Assembly: GCA_963837515.1 (NCBI GenBank) | Contig: CAWINT010000014.1 | Coordinates: forward strand, 558,001 to 622,000 | DNA from: RYN-230 sp963837515 | Lineage (GTDB): Bacteria; Actinomycetota; Actinomycetes; Streptosporangiales; Streptosporangiaceae | Direction of reading: 5' to 3' | Length of the DNA: 64,000 nt | Shown here: positions 45,622 to 55,441 of the stretch, in pieces | Layout of the letters: each line of letters begins with the position of its first letter | Numbering within the stretch: the stretch's first letter is position 1 | Program-made: the position numbers and the translations under genes | Notes under the pieces: generated by a model | The model's database searches: none | Told to the model about the DNA's origin: nothing | What the model saw: the letters and a program-made list of their open reading frames with translations, nothing else

Positions 45622-46926
45622 TCAGCCCGCGCGGTCGTGCTCAGCGGTGGGATGCGGTGCCGCGGCCCCGGCCCGCTCGACGGTCACCGTGCCGATCCGG
45701 TTCCGCAGGCCGGCCAGGCTGTCCGCGGTCAGCCGCAGGCCCGCCACCGTGCCGACCGAGCCGGCGATGGGCACCCGGCCGATCGCGTGGGCCAGCAGCC
45801 CGCCAACGGTCTCCACGTCCTCGGCCTCGATCGTGGTGCCGAACAGGTCCTCCAGGTCGGTGACCGGCAGCCGGGCCGTCACCCGGGCCCGGTCCGGGGA
45901 CAGCCACTCCACGGCGGGCTGTTCCTGGTCATACTCGTCGGTGATCTCCCCGACGATTTCCTCCAGGATGTCCTCGATGGTGACCAGCCCGGCGGTACCG
46001 CCGTACTCGTCGATCACGATGGCCAGGTGGATGCGCCGCAGCTGCATCTCCCGGAGCAGCTCATCGACCGGCTTGCTCTCCGGCACGAAGGTGGCCGGGC
46101 GCATCACCGACGTGACCTTCTCGACCGATTCCAGTTCCGGGTGCTCCTGGCTGCGGTGCACCAGGTCCTTGAGGTAGGCGATGCCGACGACGTCGTCCTC
46201 GTTCTCGCCCACCACCGGGATCCGGGAGAACCCGCTGCGCAGCGCCAGGGACATGGCCTGGCGCAGGGTCTTGTCCCGTTCCACGAACACGATGTCGGTG
46301 CGCGGCACCATGACCTCGCGCACGATCGTGTCCCCCAGCTCGAACACCGAGTGGATCATGGCACGCGCGCCGGGCTCGATGACCTGCCGCTGTTCCAGCA
46401 GGTCCACCAGGCCACGCAGTTCCTCCTCGGAGCCGAACGCGTCCCGGGAGCCACGGCCCGGGGCCAGGACGCCGCCCACGGCCAGCAGCAGCCGCGGGAT
46501 CGGCCCCAGCACGCGGACCACCGGGTAGAGCAGGTTGGCCGCGGTCAGCGCGATGGCACGTTCGTACTGCCGGCCCAGGATCCGCGGGCCCACGCCGGCC
46601 AGCGGGTAGAGCACGACGATCATGATCACGGCCGTCAGCAGGAAGGACCGCCAGCCGGTGCCGAGCCAGTGCACCAGCGGCGCGGCCATCACCACCACCG
46701 CGGCGACCTCCGCGGAGACCCGGGCCAGCACCAGGACGGCCAGGTAGCGGGACGGGTCGGCGAGCACCGCCTGCAGCCGGGTGGCGGCCCGGCGGCCGCT
46801 GCCCGCCCGGCCGCGGCCGGGATCACCCGTTCCGGCCCGGGTGACCCGCAACAGCGCCACTTCGGCGGTGGCACACAGCCCGGCCACCAGCGCCAGCACC
46901 GCGGCGGCGGCGATCAGCCAGACCAT
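45622..46926 (-). CDS. CBS-domain membrane protein of the HlyC/CorC family
   Basis: 434 residues from ATG 46926, 7 nt after the ybeY stop. DUF21 membrane domain (about residues 1-150), paired CBS domains (MVPRTDIVFVERDKTLRQ, GFSRIPVVGENEDDVVGIAYLKDL, HLAIVIDEYGGTAGLVTIEDILEEIVGEI) and a C-terminal transporter-associated domain. The family is linked to magnesium or cobalt homeostasis, though often annotated hemolysin. Confidence 0.9.
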   Translation of the reverse strand: MVWLIAAAAVLALVAGLCATAEVALLRVTRAGTGDPGRGRAGSGRRAATRLQAVLADPSRYLAVLVLARVSAEVAAVVVMAAPLVHWLGTGWRSFLLTAVIMIVVLYPLAGVGPRILGRQYERAIALTAANLLYPVVRVLGPIPRLLLAVGGVLAPGRGSRDAFGSEEELRGLVDLLEQRQVIEPGARAMIHSVFELGDTIVREVMVPRTDIVFVERDKTLRQAMSLALRSGFSRIPVVGENEDDVVGIAYLKDLVHRSQEHPELESVEKVTSVMRPATFVPESKPVDELLREMQLRRIHLAIVIDEYGGTAGLVTIEDILEEIVGEITDEYDQEQPAVEWLSPDRARVTARLPVTDLEDLFGTTIEAEDVETVGGLLAHAIGRVPIAGSVGTVAGLRLTADSLAGLRNRIGTVTVERAGAAAPHPTAEHDRAG

Positions 46927-46933
46927 GGCGGGC

Positions 46934-47464
46934 TCACGGTGTCCCTGGCTGCGCTTCCGGGGCTTCCTGGGCGGGCGCGTCACGTACCGACCGCCAGGAC
47001 CGGAGCAGCTCCTCCTGAAGCCCGAACATGGTGGCACGTTCGGCCGCTTCGGCGTGGTCGTATCCGAGCAGATGCAAGATGCCGTGGGTGCACAGCATCT
47101 CCAGCTCGTCCCGCAGCGGGTGCCGGGCCTGCTCGGCCTGGCTGATGGCCACGTCGGGGCACAGCACGACGTCACCTAGCAGCCCCGGCGGGGCGGACGG
47201 CTCAGCCACGCCGCCCTGGTCACCCCGGGCGCTGCCGGGTGGCGGCGGGCGCAGCTCATCCATGGGGAACGCCAGGACGTCGGTCGGCCCCGGCTCGCCC
47301 ATCCAGCGCTGGTGCAGGTCGGACATGGTGTCCCGGTCAACCAGCAGGACGGACAGCTCGGCCAGCGGATGCATCCGCAGGCCGTCCAGCACATGCCGCG
47401 CCAGCGCGGCGAGGTCGGCCTCGTCGACCGCGACCCCCGACTCGTTGGCGATCTCGATGCTCAC
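46934..47464 (-). CDS. ybeY: Endoribonuclease YbeY
   Basis: 176 residues from GTG 47464. The zinc motif HGILHLLGYDH is intact. A Pro/Gly-rich insertion (RPPPPGSARGDQGGVAEPS) lengthens the middle region compared with E. coli YbeY. It acts in 16S rRNA 3' maturation and ribosome quality control. It follows phoH by 37 nt, the conserved pairing. Confidence 0.93.
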   Translation of the reverse strand: MSIEIANESGVAVDEADLAALARHVLDGLRMHPLAELSVLLVDRDTMSDLHQRWMGEPGPTDVLAFPMDELRPPPPGSARGDQGGVAEPSAPPGLLGDVVLCPDVAISQAEQARHPLRDELEMLCTHGILHLLGYDHAEAAERATMFGLQEELLRSWRSVRDAPAQEAPEAQPGTP

Positions 47465-47501
47465 CGCAGCCTGCCGATCGCCCAGCTCACCGTGCTTCTC
47501 C

Positions 47502-48548
<1,047 letters not shown>

Positions 48549-48648
48549 TTCCTTCTCTCCGCCTGGGCCCGGGCGCGCCCCCGGCGCCTGTCCCCTGTCA
48601 TGCTATCCGGGCCGGGTCAGCCGGGCAGCCAGGTGAGTCAGCGGCCGC

Positions 48649-48943
48649 CCGGGAGTTGCGCTGGCCACGCCGGACCGCCTGTCCGGCGCCGCGCCGGGTA
48701 CTACCGAAGACAACCCACCGGGCCAGGCCAGAGATTCCCGCGCTACCAACCACCGTCGCCGCCCGGCCGGCCAACCCCGCCCGGGGCCCGTCCACGACAG
48801 CGCCCAGGTCAGGATGCTGCCCTTTGCCGGCCACCCGCCGATGGGCCCGGGCCTGCGGTGACCGTGCCGAAAGAATAGGTCCGCAGCGAATCGAGCACTC
48901 GTGATGCCAGGACACCGCCGGACACGATCCTGCAGAATAGACA
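48649..48943 (-). pseudogene. Degraded HIT-family hydrolase gene
   Basis: One frame reads CLFCRIVSGGVLASRVLDSLRT, an N-terminal HIT start. After a shift near 48870-48880 another frame continues SPQARAHRRVAGKGQHPDL and then WVVFGSTRRGAGQAV, which align with the later HIT segments. The catalytic His triad after GQAV is replaced by RRGQRNSR. In Streptomyces a HIT gene normally stands between rsmE and phoH, so position agrees. Confidence 0.65.
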
Positions 48944-49188
48944 CACCGGCACAGAGGGATGGCAGGTCGTCCCTTGCCGGTAGCACTCATGACACATACG
49001 GTTGCGATGGTGCTTTTCCCACAGCGCGCCACCTGCACGGCCCGACGTGCAGGACGCGGCACCCGTGCGTACCCGGGCTGCGGTCCGGACGCTACCGGAC
49101 GGCCTGCACGCATGGGGGGGAGCGGCACTCGGACTCAGGCCCTTGGGGGGGAATGACTTCGTGAGGCCAATCAGCGGGGGCGGGTCGC

Positions 49189-49788
49189 GTGCATGCACTC
49201 GACATGCCAGGTGAACCTGACGGCGTGGTGACGCGTCCTATCGACGTGACCGAGACGCTGGTAGCCGACGCAGGGCTCACCGCTGCCCCCCTCGAATGGG
49301 ATGCAGACCGGGCGGTCACGACCATTTACAGCGAGAACTACCGTTCTCTGGTACGCCTGGCCGCCTTCCTGGTGCGGGACACCGCCACCGCGGAAGAGGT
49401 GGTCCAGGACTCCTTCGTCGCCATGCACGGCGCGTGGCGACGGCTCCGGGACACCGACAAGGCGCTGTCCTACCTGCGGCAGTCGGTGGTCAACCGGTCG
49501 CGTTCGGTGCTCCGGCACCGGATGGTGGTGGACAAGAACACGCCCAAGCCACCGCCGGACATGCCGAGCGCCGAGCACGGCGCCATCGCGCTGCTGGAGC
49601 GCTCAGCGGTGGTCTCCGCCCTGCGCGCGCTCCCGGAGCGGCAGCGGGAAGCACTGGTGCTGCGCTACTACGGGGACCTGTCGGAGGCCCAGATAGCCTC
49701 CGTGATGGGTATCAGCAGGGGAGCAGTCAAAAGTCACACCGCACGGGCTATGACAGCGCTGCGGGCGGTGCTTGAGCGGGACACGTGA
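49189..49788 (+). CDS. ECF sigma factor, SigE-like family
   Basis: 199 residues from GTG 49189; ATG 49204 is possible. Region 2 (TIYSENYRSLVRLAAFLVRDTATAEEVVQDSFVAMHGAW) and region 4 (LPERQREALVLRYYGDLSEAQIASVMGISRGAVKSH) are complete. Its stop overlaps the start of the next gene (GTGA), indicating a sigma/anti-sigma type pair. It reads against the surrounding core genes and stands where the HIT gene has decayed. Confidence 0.88.
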   Translation: MHALDMPGEPDGVVTRPIDVTETLVADAGLTAAPLEWDADRAVTTIYSENYRSLVRLAAFLVRDTATAEEVVQDSFVAMHGAWRRLRDTDKALSYLRQSVVNRSRSVLRHRMVVDKNTPKPPPDMPSAEHGAIALLERSAVVSALRALPERQREALVLRYYGDLSEAQIASVMGISRGAVKSHTARAMTALRAVLERDT

Positions 49789-50702
49789 GGAGGGCCAACT
49801 GGGACGCGAGGAGTCCCTGGGCGGCACGCATGACACCACAGGATCGGGACTACGAGGACATCATCCGCAGCGCACTGGGCGCCGCGGCTGAGTCCATCGA
49901 GCCAGCCGGCGACGGACTGCAGAAGATCCGTCATCGGCTGAACTCGCCTCGCTCGGCCCGCTCGACGCTGACCCGGTACACCGACTGGTTCCTGCTGCAG
50001 CGGATCCGCTTGGCCGTCCGGCTGGAGCCGGTCACCGGCATCGCCCGGTCAGGCCTGAGCCGGGTGGAGCGGCTGGTCGCTGGGACGGGGCCGGGGGGCG
50101 AACCCGCCCGGCACCGCCCGGTGCACGGCTGGCTCGGCACCGCCCGGCCCTGGCTGCGCCCGGTGCTCGCGGTGTCCGCCGTGTTCGCCATCGTCCTAGT
50201 CGGGATTGTCACCCTGCGTACTGTCCAGGAGACTGTGATCGCCCCCGCCAACAACTCAGAGAGGTCGCCAGCCGCCCGGCACACCGGTGCCACGCCGGAC
50301 ACGGCGCCCTCGCCCGGGCCCTGGCACACCCCGCTGGGGGTTTACCCGAGCCAGCGGCTAGCGGGGACGCCGCACCGGAAGGGATTGGCCGCCATGCCCG
50401 CGGTGCCCGCCGTGGCCGCCACGCCCACGCCGGACCCGAGCGCCAGCACTGCTTCGCCGAGCCCGAGCGCCAGCGCGACCACGCCGAGCCCGACCACCGG
50501 CCCATCGGACAGTTCCTCGCCGTCGCCGACGCCGTCGCCGACCGACACCGGGTCCAGCCCGTCGGCCACGCCGACGCCGACCGACACCAGCGGCTCGGGG
50601 AGCAGTCCCGGCACCAGCGGCTCCGCGACCAGCACCGGCACCAGCGGCCCCGCGACCAGTCCCGGCACCGGCGGCTCCGCGACCAGCCCCGGCACCTCCT
50701 GA
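49785..50702 (+). CDS. Single-pass membrane protein, putative anti-sigma factor
   Basis: 305 residues from GTG 49785, translationally coupled to the sigma gene. About 125 cytoplasmic residues, one membrane helix (PVLAVSAVFAIVLVGIVTL) and a long outer tail of Ser/Thr/Pro with SPSPSAS and repeated GTSGSATS-type units. No ZAS zinc motif is visible, so an anti-sigma role is inferred from gene position and topology only. The tail could be O-glycosylated. Confidence 0.65.
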   Translation: MRRANWDARSPWAARMTPQDRDYEDIIRSALGAAAESIEPAGDGLQKIRHRLNSPRSARSTLTRYTDWFLLQRIRLAVRLEPVTGIARSGLSRVERLVAGTGPGGEPARHRPVHGWLGTARPWLRPVLAVSAVFAIVLVGIVTLRTVQETVIAPANNSERSPAARHTGATPDTAPSPGPWHTPLGVYPSQRLAGTPHRKGLAAMPAVPAVAATPTPDPSASTASPSPSASATTPSPTTGPSDSSSPSPTPSPTDTGSSPSATPTPTDTSGSGSSPGTSGSATSTGTSGPATSPGTGGSATSPGTS

Positions 50703-50717
50703 CCTGGGCCCCGGCCC

Positions 50718-51446
50718 TCAGGCCCAGCGGCCGGACCGGCTGAGCAGCACCGCCGCCGCCACCGCCCCCGCCGTGGACGTGCGCATGACCGCCCGCCCCA
50801 GGTGAGCGGGCACCGCGCCAGCGCCGGCCAGCGCGGCCGCCTCGGCCGGGCTGATGCCTCCTTCGGGTCCGACGATCAGCAGCACGTCCCCCGCGTCCGG
50901 CAGCGGTATCTCGGTCAGTGGGGTGGCCGCCTCGGCATCGAGCATGACGGCGCACCGCGCGGTGGCCGTCCGAGACACCACCGCGGCCAGCGCAGCCGTG
51001 CCGGTCACGTCGGGGATCCGGCTCCGGCGGGCCTGCTTGGCCGCTTCCCGGGCCGTGGACCGCCAGCGGGCCAGGGCCCGTTCCCCCCGTTCGCCCTGCC
51101 AGCGGACCACGCACCGCTCGGCGGCCCAGGGCACGATGGCGTCCGCACCCACCTCGGTGATCAGCTCCACCGCGAGCTGGCCCCGCTCCCCTTTGGGGAT
51201 GGCCTGGACCACCACGACGGCCGGCTGCGGCGGGGGGGTGACCCGGCGCGCCTGGACCACAAGCTCCAGCTGGCCGCGCCCGGCCCGGCTGACCACGCAC
51301 TCGGCCACCAGGCCGGCCCCGTCGGTCAGGTCCACCCGCTCCCCGGCCGCGAGCCGGCGCACATCGGCGGCGTGCCGCCCCTCGGGCCCGGTGAGCAGCA
51401 CCCTGTCCCCGGCCAGCTCTGCGGCGCCAGCCAGGAAGACGGGCGG
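50718..51446 (-). CDS. rsmE: 16S rRNA (uracil-1498-N3)-methyltransferase, start unclear
   Basis: From about PPVFLAGAAELAGDRVLLTGPEGRH at 51446 the sequence is RsmE: a PUA-like N-terminal domain, then the SPOUT knot with LLIVGPEGGISPAEAAAL and LGRAVMRTSTAG. Between this point and GTG 51632, which lies deep inside dnaJ, the frame has no ATG, GTG or TTG. The start is thus either non-standard, coupled to dnaJ termination, or affected by a sequence error. Length from 51446 is about 242 residues, normal for the family. Confidence 0.8.
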   Translation of the reverse strand, partial: PPVFLAGAAELAGDRVLLTGPEGRHAADVRRLAAGERVDLTDGAGLVAECVVSRAGRGQLELVVQARRVTPPPQPAVVVVQAIPKGERGQLAVELITEVGADAIVPWAAERCVVRWQGERGERALARWRSTAREAAKQARRSRIPDVTGTAALAAVVSRTATARCAVMLDAEAATPLTEIPLPDAGDVLLIVGPEGGISPAEAAALAGAGAVPAHLGRAVMRTSTAGAVAAAVLLSRSGRWA

Positions 51447-51474
51447 CTGCTGGGCCGGCTGCGCCTGGCCCGGG

Positions 51475-52607
51475 TTACCGGCCGTTGAAGGCGTCCCGCA
51501 GCCGGGAGAAGAACCCCTGCTGGCCCGGGGCGAACCGGCCGGGCGGGGTCTCCTCGCCGCGCTGCGCCGCCAGCTGCTTGAGCAGCGCTTCCTGTGCTTC
51601 GTCCAGTTTCGTGGGGGTCTCCACGGTGACATGGATGAGCAGGTCGCCGCGGCCCGAGTCGTTCAGGTGCTGCACCCCGAGCGCGTACATCGGGATGACC
51701 TGCCCAGACTGCGTGCCGGGCCGGATGTCCAGGTCGCGGCTGCCGTCCAGGGTCTCCACCGACAGGCTGGCCCCGAGCGCCGCCGCCACCATCGGGATGG
51801 TGACCGTGCAGTGCAGATCGTCACCCTGCCGCTCGAAGATCGGGTGCGGGCGCTGGATGATCTCCAGGAACAGGTCACCGGGCGGGCCGCCACCCGAGCC
51901 GACCTCACCCTCCCCGGCCAGCTGGATGTGCGTGCCGTCTTCCACCCCGGCCGGGATGCGCACCTTCATCGTGCGCCGGGTACGGACCCGGCCGTCGCCG
52001 TCGCACTCCGGGCAGGGCCGCCGGATCACCGTGCCGAAACCACCGCAGTGCGGGCACGGCCGTGACGTCATGACCTGGCCGAGGAACGACCGGGTAACCT
52101 GGCTGACTTCGCCCCGCCCGCCACAGACGTCACAGGTCTCCGGGTGGGTGCCCGGTGCGGTTCCCTCCCCGGAACAGGTCGGGCACACCACCGCGGTGTC
52201 CACGACCAGCTCCCGGGTGGTGCCGAAGGCGCACTCCGCGAGATCCAGCTCCACCCGGATAGTGGCGTTGCGGCCGCGCCGGGCCCGGGTCCGCGGCCCG
52301 CGGCTGGTGGCCCCGGCCCCGAAGAACGCATCCATGATGTCGCTGAACGGGAAGCCGGCCCGAAGCCCGGGCCGGCGGTCCCGCCGTTCGGCGCATAGGG
52401 GTCGGCGCCGAGGTCGTACATCTGCCGCTTCTCCGGGTCGGAGAGCACCTCGTACGCCTGGGTGATCTCCTTGAACCGCTCCTGGGTCTCCGGGTCCGGG
52501 TTGACATCCGGGTGCAGTTCGCGGGCGAGCCGCCGGTAGGCCTTCTTTATCTCGTCCGGCTGCGCATCACGGCGGATGCCGAGCGCGCCGTAGTAATCAT
52601 TGGCCAC
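51475..52607 (-). CDS. dnaJ: Chaperone DnaJ, frameshifted
   Basis: The J domain starts at GTG 52607 (DYYGALGIRRDAQPDEIKKAY, with HPD in ARELHPDVNPD). After GGTAGPGFG the frame is lost near 52350-52360, and the protein resumes in another frame at GFPFSDIMDAFFGAG. One missing base in a GGGCCGGC run accounts for this. All four zinc-finger CxxCxGxG repeats and the C-terminal domain ending FFSRLRDAFNGR follow. Restored length is about 377 residues. Its start overlaps the hrcA stop by one base. Because DnaJ is normally kept intact, an assembly error is likely. Confidence 0.88.
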
Positions 52608-53620
52608 TACGACCCCGCCAGGATCTGGCCGACGTACCGTGCCACCGCGCGCACCGCTCCCATCGCTGTCGGGTAATCCATCCGGGTCGGGCCGAGCACC
52701 CCTAGCCGGGCCAGAACCTGGTCTCCCGTTCCATAACCCGCCGCGACCACCGATGTGTTCCGCAACCCCTCGACCGGATTCTCCGCGCCGATCCGGACCG
52801 TGAGCGACGCCTGGTCGCCGCACTCGCCCAGCAGCCGCATGAGCACCACCTGCTCCTCGAGTGACTCGAGCACTTCCCGCAGACTGCGGGAGAAATCGGC
52901 GGTGGTCAGGTTGGCCGCCCCGCCGACCACGACCCGCTCATCGCCGCGCTCGACGAGGGAGTCCAGGATGACCGAGAAGACGGCCGCCGCATTCGGCCGC
53001 TGGGCCGGCTCCACCAGTTGCGGCAGGTCCGCCGCCAGGGTGGTGATCTCGGTGAGCCGCTGCCCATCCAGGCAGGCGTTCAGCACGGCCCGCATCTGGG
53101 TGATGGACTCCTCCTCGGCGGCGTCCGGCAGTTCCACCGTGCGCTGCTCCACCCGGCCGGTGTTCGTGATGAGCACCAGCATCAGCCGTTTGGCGGACAG
53201 CGGGACGAGCTCCACGTGGCGGACCGACGAGCGGGTCAGCGAGGGGTACTGGACCACGGCGACCTGCCGGGTGAGCTGGGCCAGCAGCCGCACGGTCCGC
53301 ATCACCACGTCATCGAGGTCATACGCACCGGCCAGGAAGGCCTCGATGGCGCGGCGTTCGGCCGAGGACAGCGGCTTTACCTGGGACAGCCGGTCCACGA
53401 ACAGCCGGTACCCCTTGTCGGTGGGCACCCGGCCGGCGCTGGTGTGCGGCTGCACGATGAAGCCCTGCTCCTCCAGCACGGCCATGTCGTTACGGATGGT
53501 CGCCGGGGACACATCCAGGTGATGCCGGTCGACGAGGGACTTGGAGCCGACGGGCTCGGTCGTTGACACGTAGTCTTCGACGATCGCGCGGAGCACCGCC
53601 AGCTTGCGCTCATCGAGCAT
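52607..53620 (-). CDS. hrcA: Heat-inducible transcription repressor HrcA
   Basis: 337 residues from ATG 53620 with GGGAGGT 7 nt upstream. Winged helix at the N-terminus (MLDERKLAVLRAIVEDYV, VSPATIRNDMAVLEEQGFI, TSAGRVPTDKGYR) and a GAF-like dimer domain. It represses heat-shock genes by binding CIRCE, one copy of which lies just upstream, so it controls itself and dnaJ. Confidence 0.95.
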   Translation of the reverse strand: MLDERKLAVLRAIVEDYVSTTEPVGSKSLVDRHHLDVSPATIRNDMAVLEEQGFIVQPHTSAGRVPTDKGYRLFVDRLSQVKPLSSAERRAIEAFLAGAYDLDDVVMRTVRLLAQLTRQVAVVQYPSLTRSSVRHVELVPLSAKRLMLVLITNTGRVEQRTVELPDAAEEESITQMRAVLNACLDGQRLTEITTLAADLPQLVEPAQRPNAAAVFSVILDSLVERGDERVVVGGAANLTTADFSRSLREVLESLEEQVVLMRLLGECGDQASLTVRIGAENPVEGLRNTSVVAAGYGTGDQVLARLGVLGPTRMDYPTAMGAVRAVARYVGQILAGS

Positions 53621-53634
53621 GTCCCCCACCTCCC

Positions 53635-53661
53635 TTGGCACTCCACCGTCCTGAGTGCCAA
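53635..53661 (-). promoter_or_regulatory. CIRCE operator
   Basis: TTGGCACTC (53635-53643), nine spacer bases, then GAGTGCCAA (53653-53661): a perfect inverted repeat that matches the CIRCE consensus TTAGCACTC-N9-GAGTGCTAA with matched changes in both arms. It lies 14 nt upstream of the hrcA ATG. Confidence 0.92.
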
Positions 53662-53737
53662 TTTTAAGGCGGCCCGGGCGCAGTGACACCCCAAGCGCGG
53701 TACCGGGAGCATAACGGCGCGCCCAAGGACCCGCCTG

Positions 53738-53870
53738 GCGAGCCCGTGATCCCGGGGCCCGGGGGGAGTCGCCCGGGCCATTTGACCGGGGAGGGGAGGC
53801 CCGCCGGAGGCGGGTCTCCCCGAGCCGGTGCTCCCCGGGGGTTCCGGGGGTTCGTCCCCCCGCGCCAACA
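53738..53870 (+). repeat. 86-bp repeat family, single diverged copy
   Basis: Contains the conserved inner hairpin CCCGCC-GGA-GGCGGG (about 53800) with an outer stem GGGGAG/CTCCCC and the following G-run/C-run hairpin near 53835-53860. It sits in the 380-bp gap between divergent hrcA and the DUF3097 gene, which otherwise holds only CIRCE and the hrcA promoter region. Confidence 0.75.
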
Positions 53871-54040
53871 CGGCGCGGCACCACGGCGGCGCCCCGGATG
53901 TCCGGTAGCGTCCTGTTCCGCGCACGGCGCCCCAGGCCGGGTGCCCGCCCGTGGTCGGTGGCGCCCGCCCGTGGCCGCCGGCGGTGCCCGCCCGGCCGTC
54001 CCGCGGCGCCGGAACTCCCCGATCCCGCCAGGAGCTGGTC

Positions 54041-54883
54041 ATGCCAAGCCGATACGGCACGGATGTCCTCGCCGACGCCGCCGCGCGCCGTAAGCGGCCC
54101 GAGCCCCCGCAGGTCGAAGCGGCCCACGGGCTGGTCGTCGAGGACGCTGGCGGCAGCTTCTGCGGCGCGGTCGTGGGCTGCGACAAGATCGCGGTGACGC
54201 TGGAGGACCGGTTCGGCCGCCAGCGTGACTTCCCGCTGCGTCCCGGCGGTTTCCTGCTGGAAGGCCGGCCGGTGACCCTGGTCCGGCCGCGTCCCGCCCG
54301 CCCGTCCGGGCCGGCCCGGACCCGGTCCGGCTCGGTGGCTTCGGCCGCCCCGCCGGCGGGCCGGGCCAGCCGGGCGCGGGTGGCCCGGGCCAGCCGGATC
54401 TACGTGGAGGGCCGCCACGACGCCGAGCTGGTCGAGCAGATCTGGGGGGACGATCTGCGAGATGTCGGTGTGGTCGTGGAGTACCTGGAAGGCGTCGACC
54501 ACCTGCCGGACGTGGCCGCCAGCTTCGCCCCCGGCCCGGAGCGGCGCCTCGGGGTGCTGGTCAACCACCTGGTACCCGGGTCCAAGGAGCAGCGCATCGC
54601 GACCGCGGTGACGTCGCCGTACGTGCTCGTCGTGGGCCACCCGTACGTGGACATCTGGCAGGCGGTGAGACCCGCCGCGCTGGGCATCCCCCGCTGGCCC
54701 GCGGTGCCGAAGGGGATGCCGTGGAAGGAGGGAGTGCTGCACGCGCTGGGCTGGACAGAGGATGCGGCCGCCGGATGGAAACGGATCCTTTCAGCCGCGC
54801 GCAGCTACACGGACCTGGAACCGGAGTTGCTGGGCCGGGTCGAGGAACTGATCGACTTCGTCACCGCACCCGGAACTGGCTAA
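54041..54883 (+). CDS. DUF3097 family protein
   Basis: 280 residues from ATG 54041 with AGGAG 7 nt upstream. The sequence (RYGTDVLADAAARRKRPEP ... RIYVEGRHDAELVEQIWGDDLRDVGVVVEYLEG ... RLGVLVNHLVPGSKE) matches the actinobacterial DUF3097 pattern. The middle segment looks TOPRIM-like (YVEGRHDAELVE), which suggests nucleic-acid metabolism, but no function is known. Confidence 0.8.
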   Translation: MPSRYGTDVLADAAARRKRPEPPQVEAAHGLVVEDAGGSFCGAVVGCDKIAVTLEDRFGRQRDFPLRPGGFLLEGRPVTLVRPRPARPSGPARTRSGSVASAAPPAGRASRARVARASRIYVEGRHDAELVEQIWGDDLRDVGVVVEYLEGVDHLPDVAASFAPGPERRLGVLVNHLVPGSKEQRIATAVTSPYVLVVGHPYVDIWQAVRPAALGIPRWPAVPKGMPWKEGVLHALGWTEDAAAGWKRILSAARSYTDLEPELLGRVEELIDFVTAPGTG

Positions 54884-54913
54884 TGTGGGTGGATCACAAT
54901 CAGTGAGGAGCCC

Positions 54914-55426
54914 ATGACGAGCCGTCCGACGGAGTCGACCGTCCCGCCTGCTCCCGGCACGACCGGGCGCACGCCCGTCCGGGGCAACGGAAGCGGCCAG
55001 GCCTTCCCCGGCGACGACTTGCCGTATCCCGGCCCGGCGCTGGGCCAGGAGGCCGGCCACTGGCTGCCCCCGTCCCCCGCCAGCCGCGGCGAGGCGCGCA
55101 ACGCCATGCTGGCCTACCTGGCTGTCCCGTTTACGCTGTTCCTGCTGCCACTCGTGGTCTACCTGGCCAGCCTGCGCGGCCGACCCTTCGCCCGATGGCA
55201 CGCGGGGCAGGCGCTCAACGCCGCCGTCACGGCTCTGCTGTACGCCCTGTGCTGCCTGATCGCCGGGGCCATGATGGCCCTCGATTCGGTCCAGGTGGCC
55301 ACCTTCACCGTGCTGCCGCTGCTGGTGGTGCTCTGGGTAGGCGTGCTGGTCATCATGATCCGGGCGGCCGGCGCGGCTGGCCAGGGTGAGCCGTATCAGA
55401 TCCCCCGCTGGCTGCGGGTGCGGTGA
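54914..55426 (+). CDS. DUF4870 domain membrane protein
   Basis: 170 residues from ATG 54914 with GAGGAG upstream, 30 nt after the DUF3097 gene. A disordered N-terminus of about 60 residues is followed by the DUF4870 helices (AYLAVPFTLFLLPLVVYLASLRGRPFARWHAGQALN). Small envelope protein of unknown role. Confidence 0.75.
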   Translation: MTSRPTESTVPPAPGTTGRTPVRGNGSGQAFPGDDLPYPGPALGQEAGHWLPPSPASRGEARNAMLAYLAVPFTLFLLPLVVYLASLRGRPFARWHAGQALNAAVTALLYALCCLIAGAMMALDSVQVATFTVLPLLVVLWVGVLVIMIRAAGAAGQGEPYQIPRWLRVR

Positions 55427-55441
55427 GCCCAGCGCGGCCGG

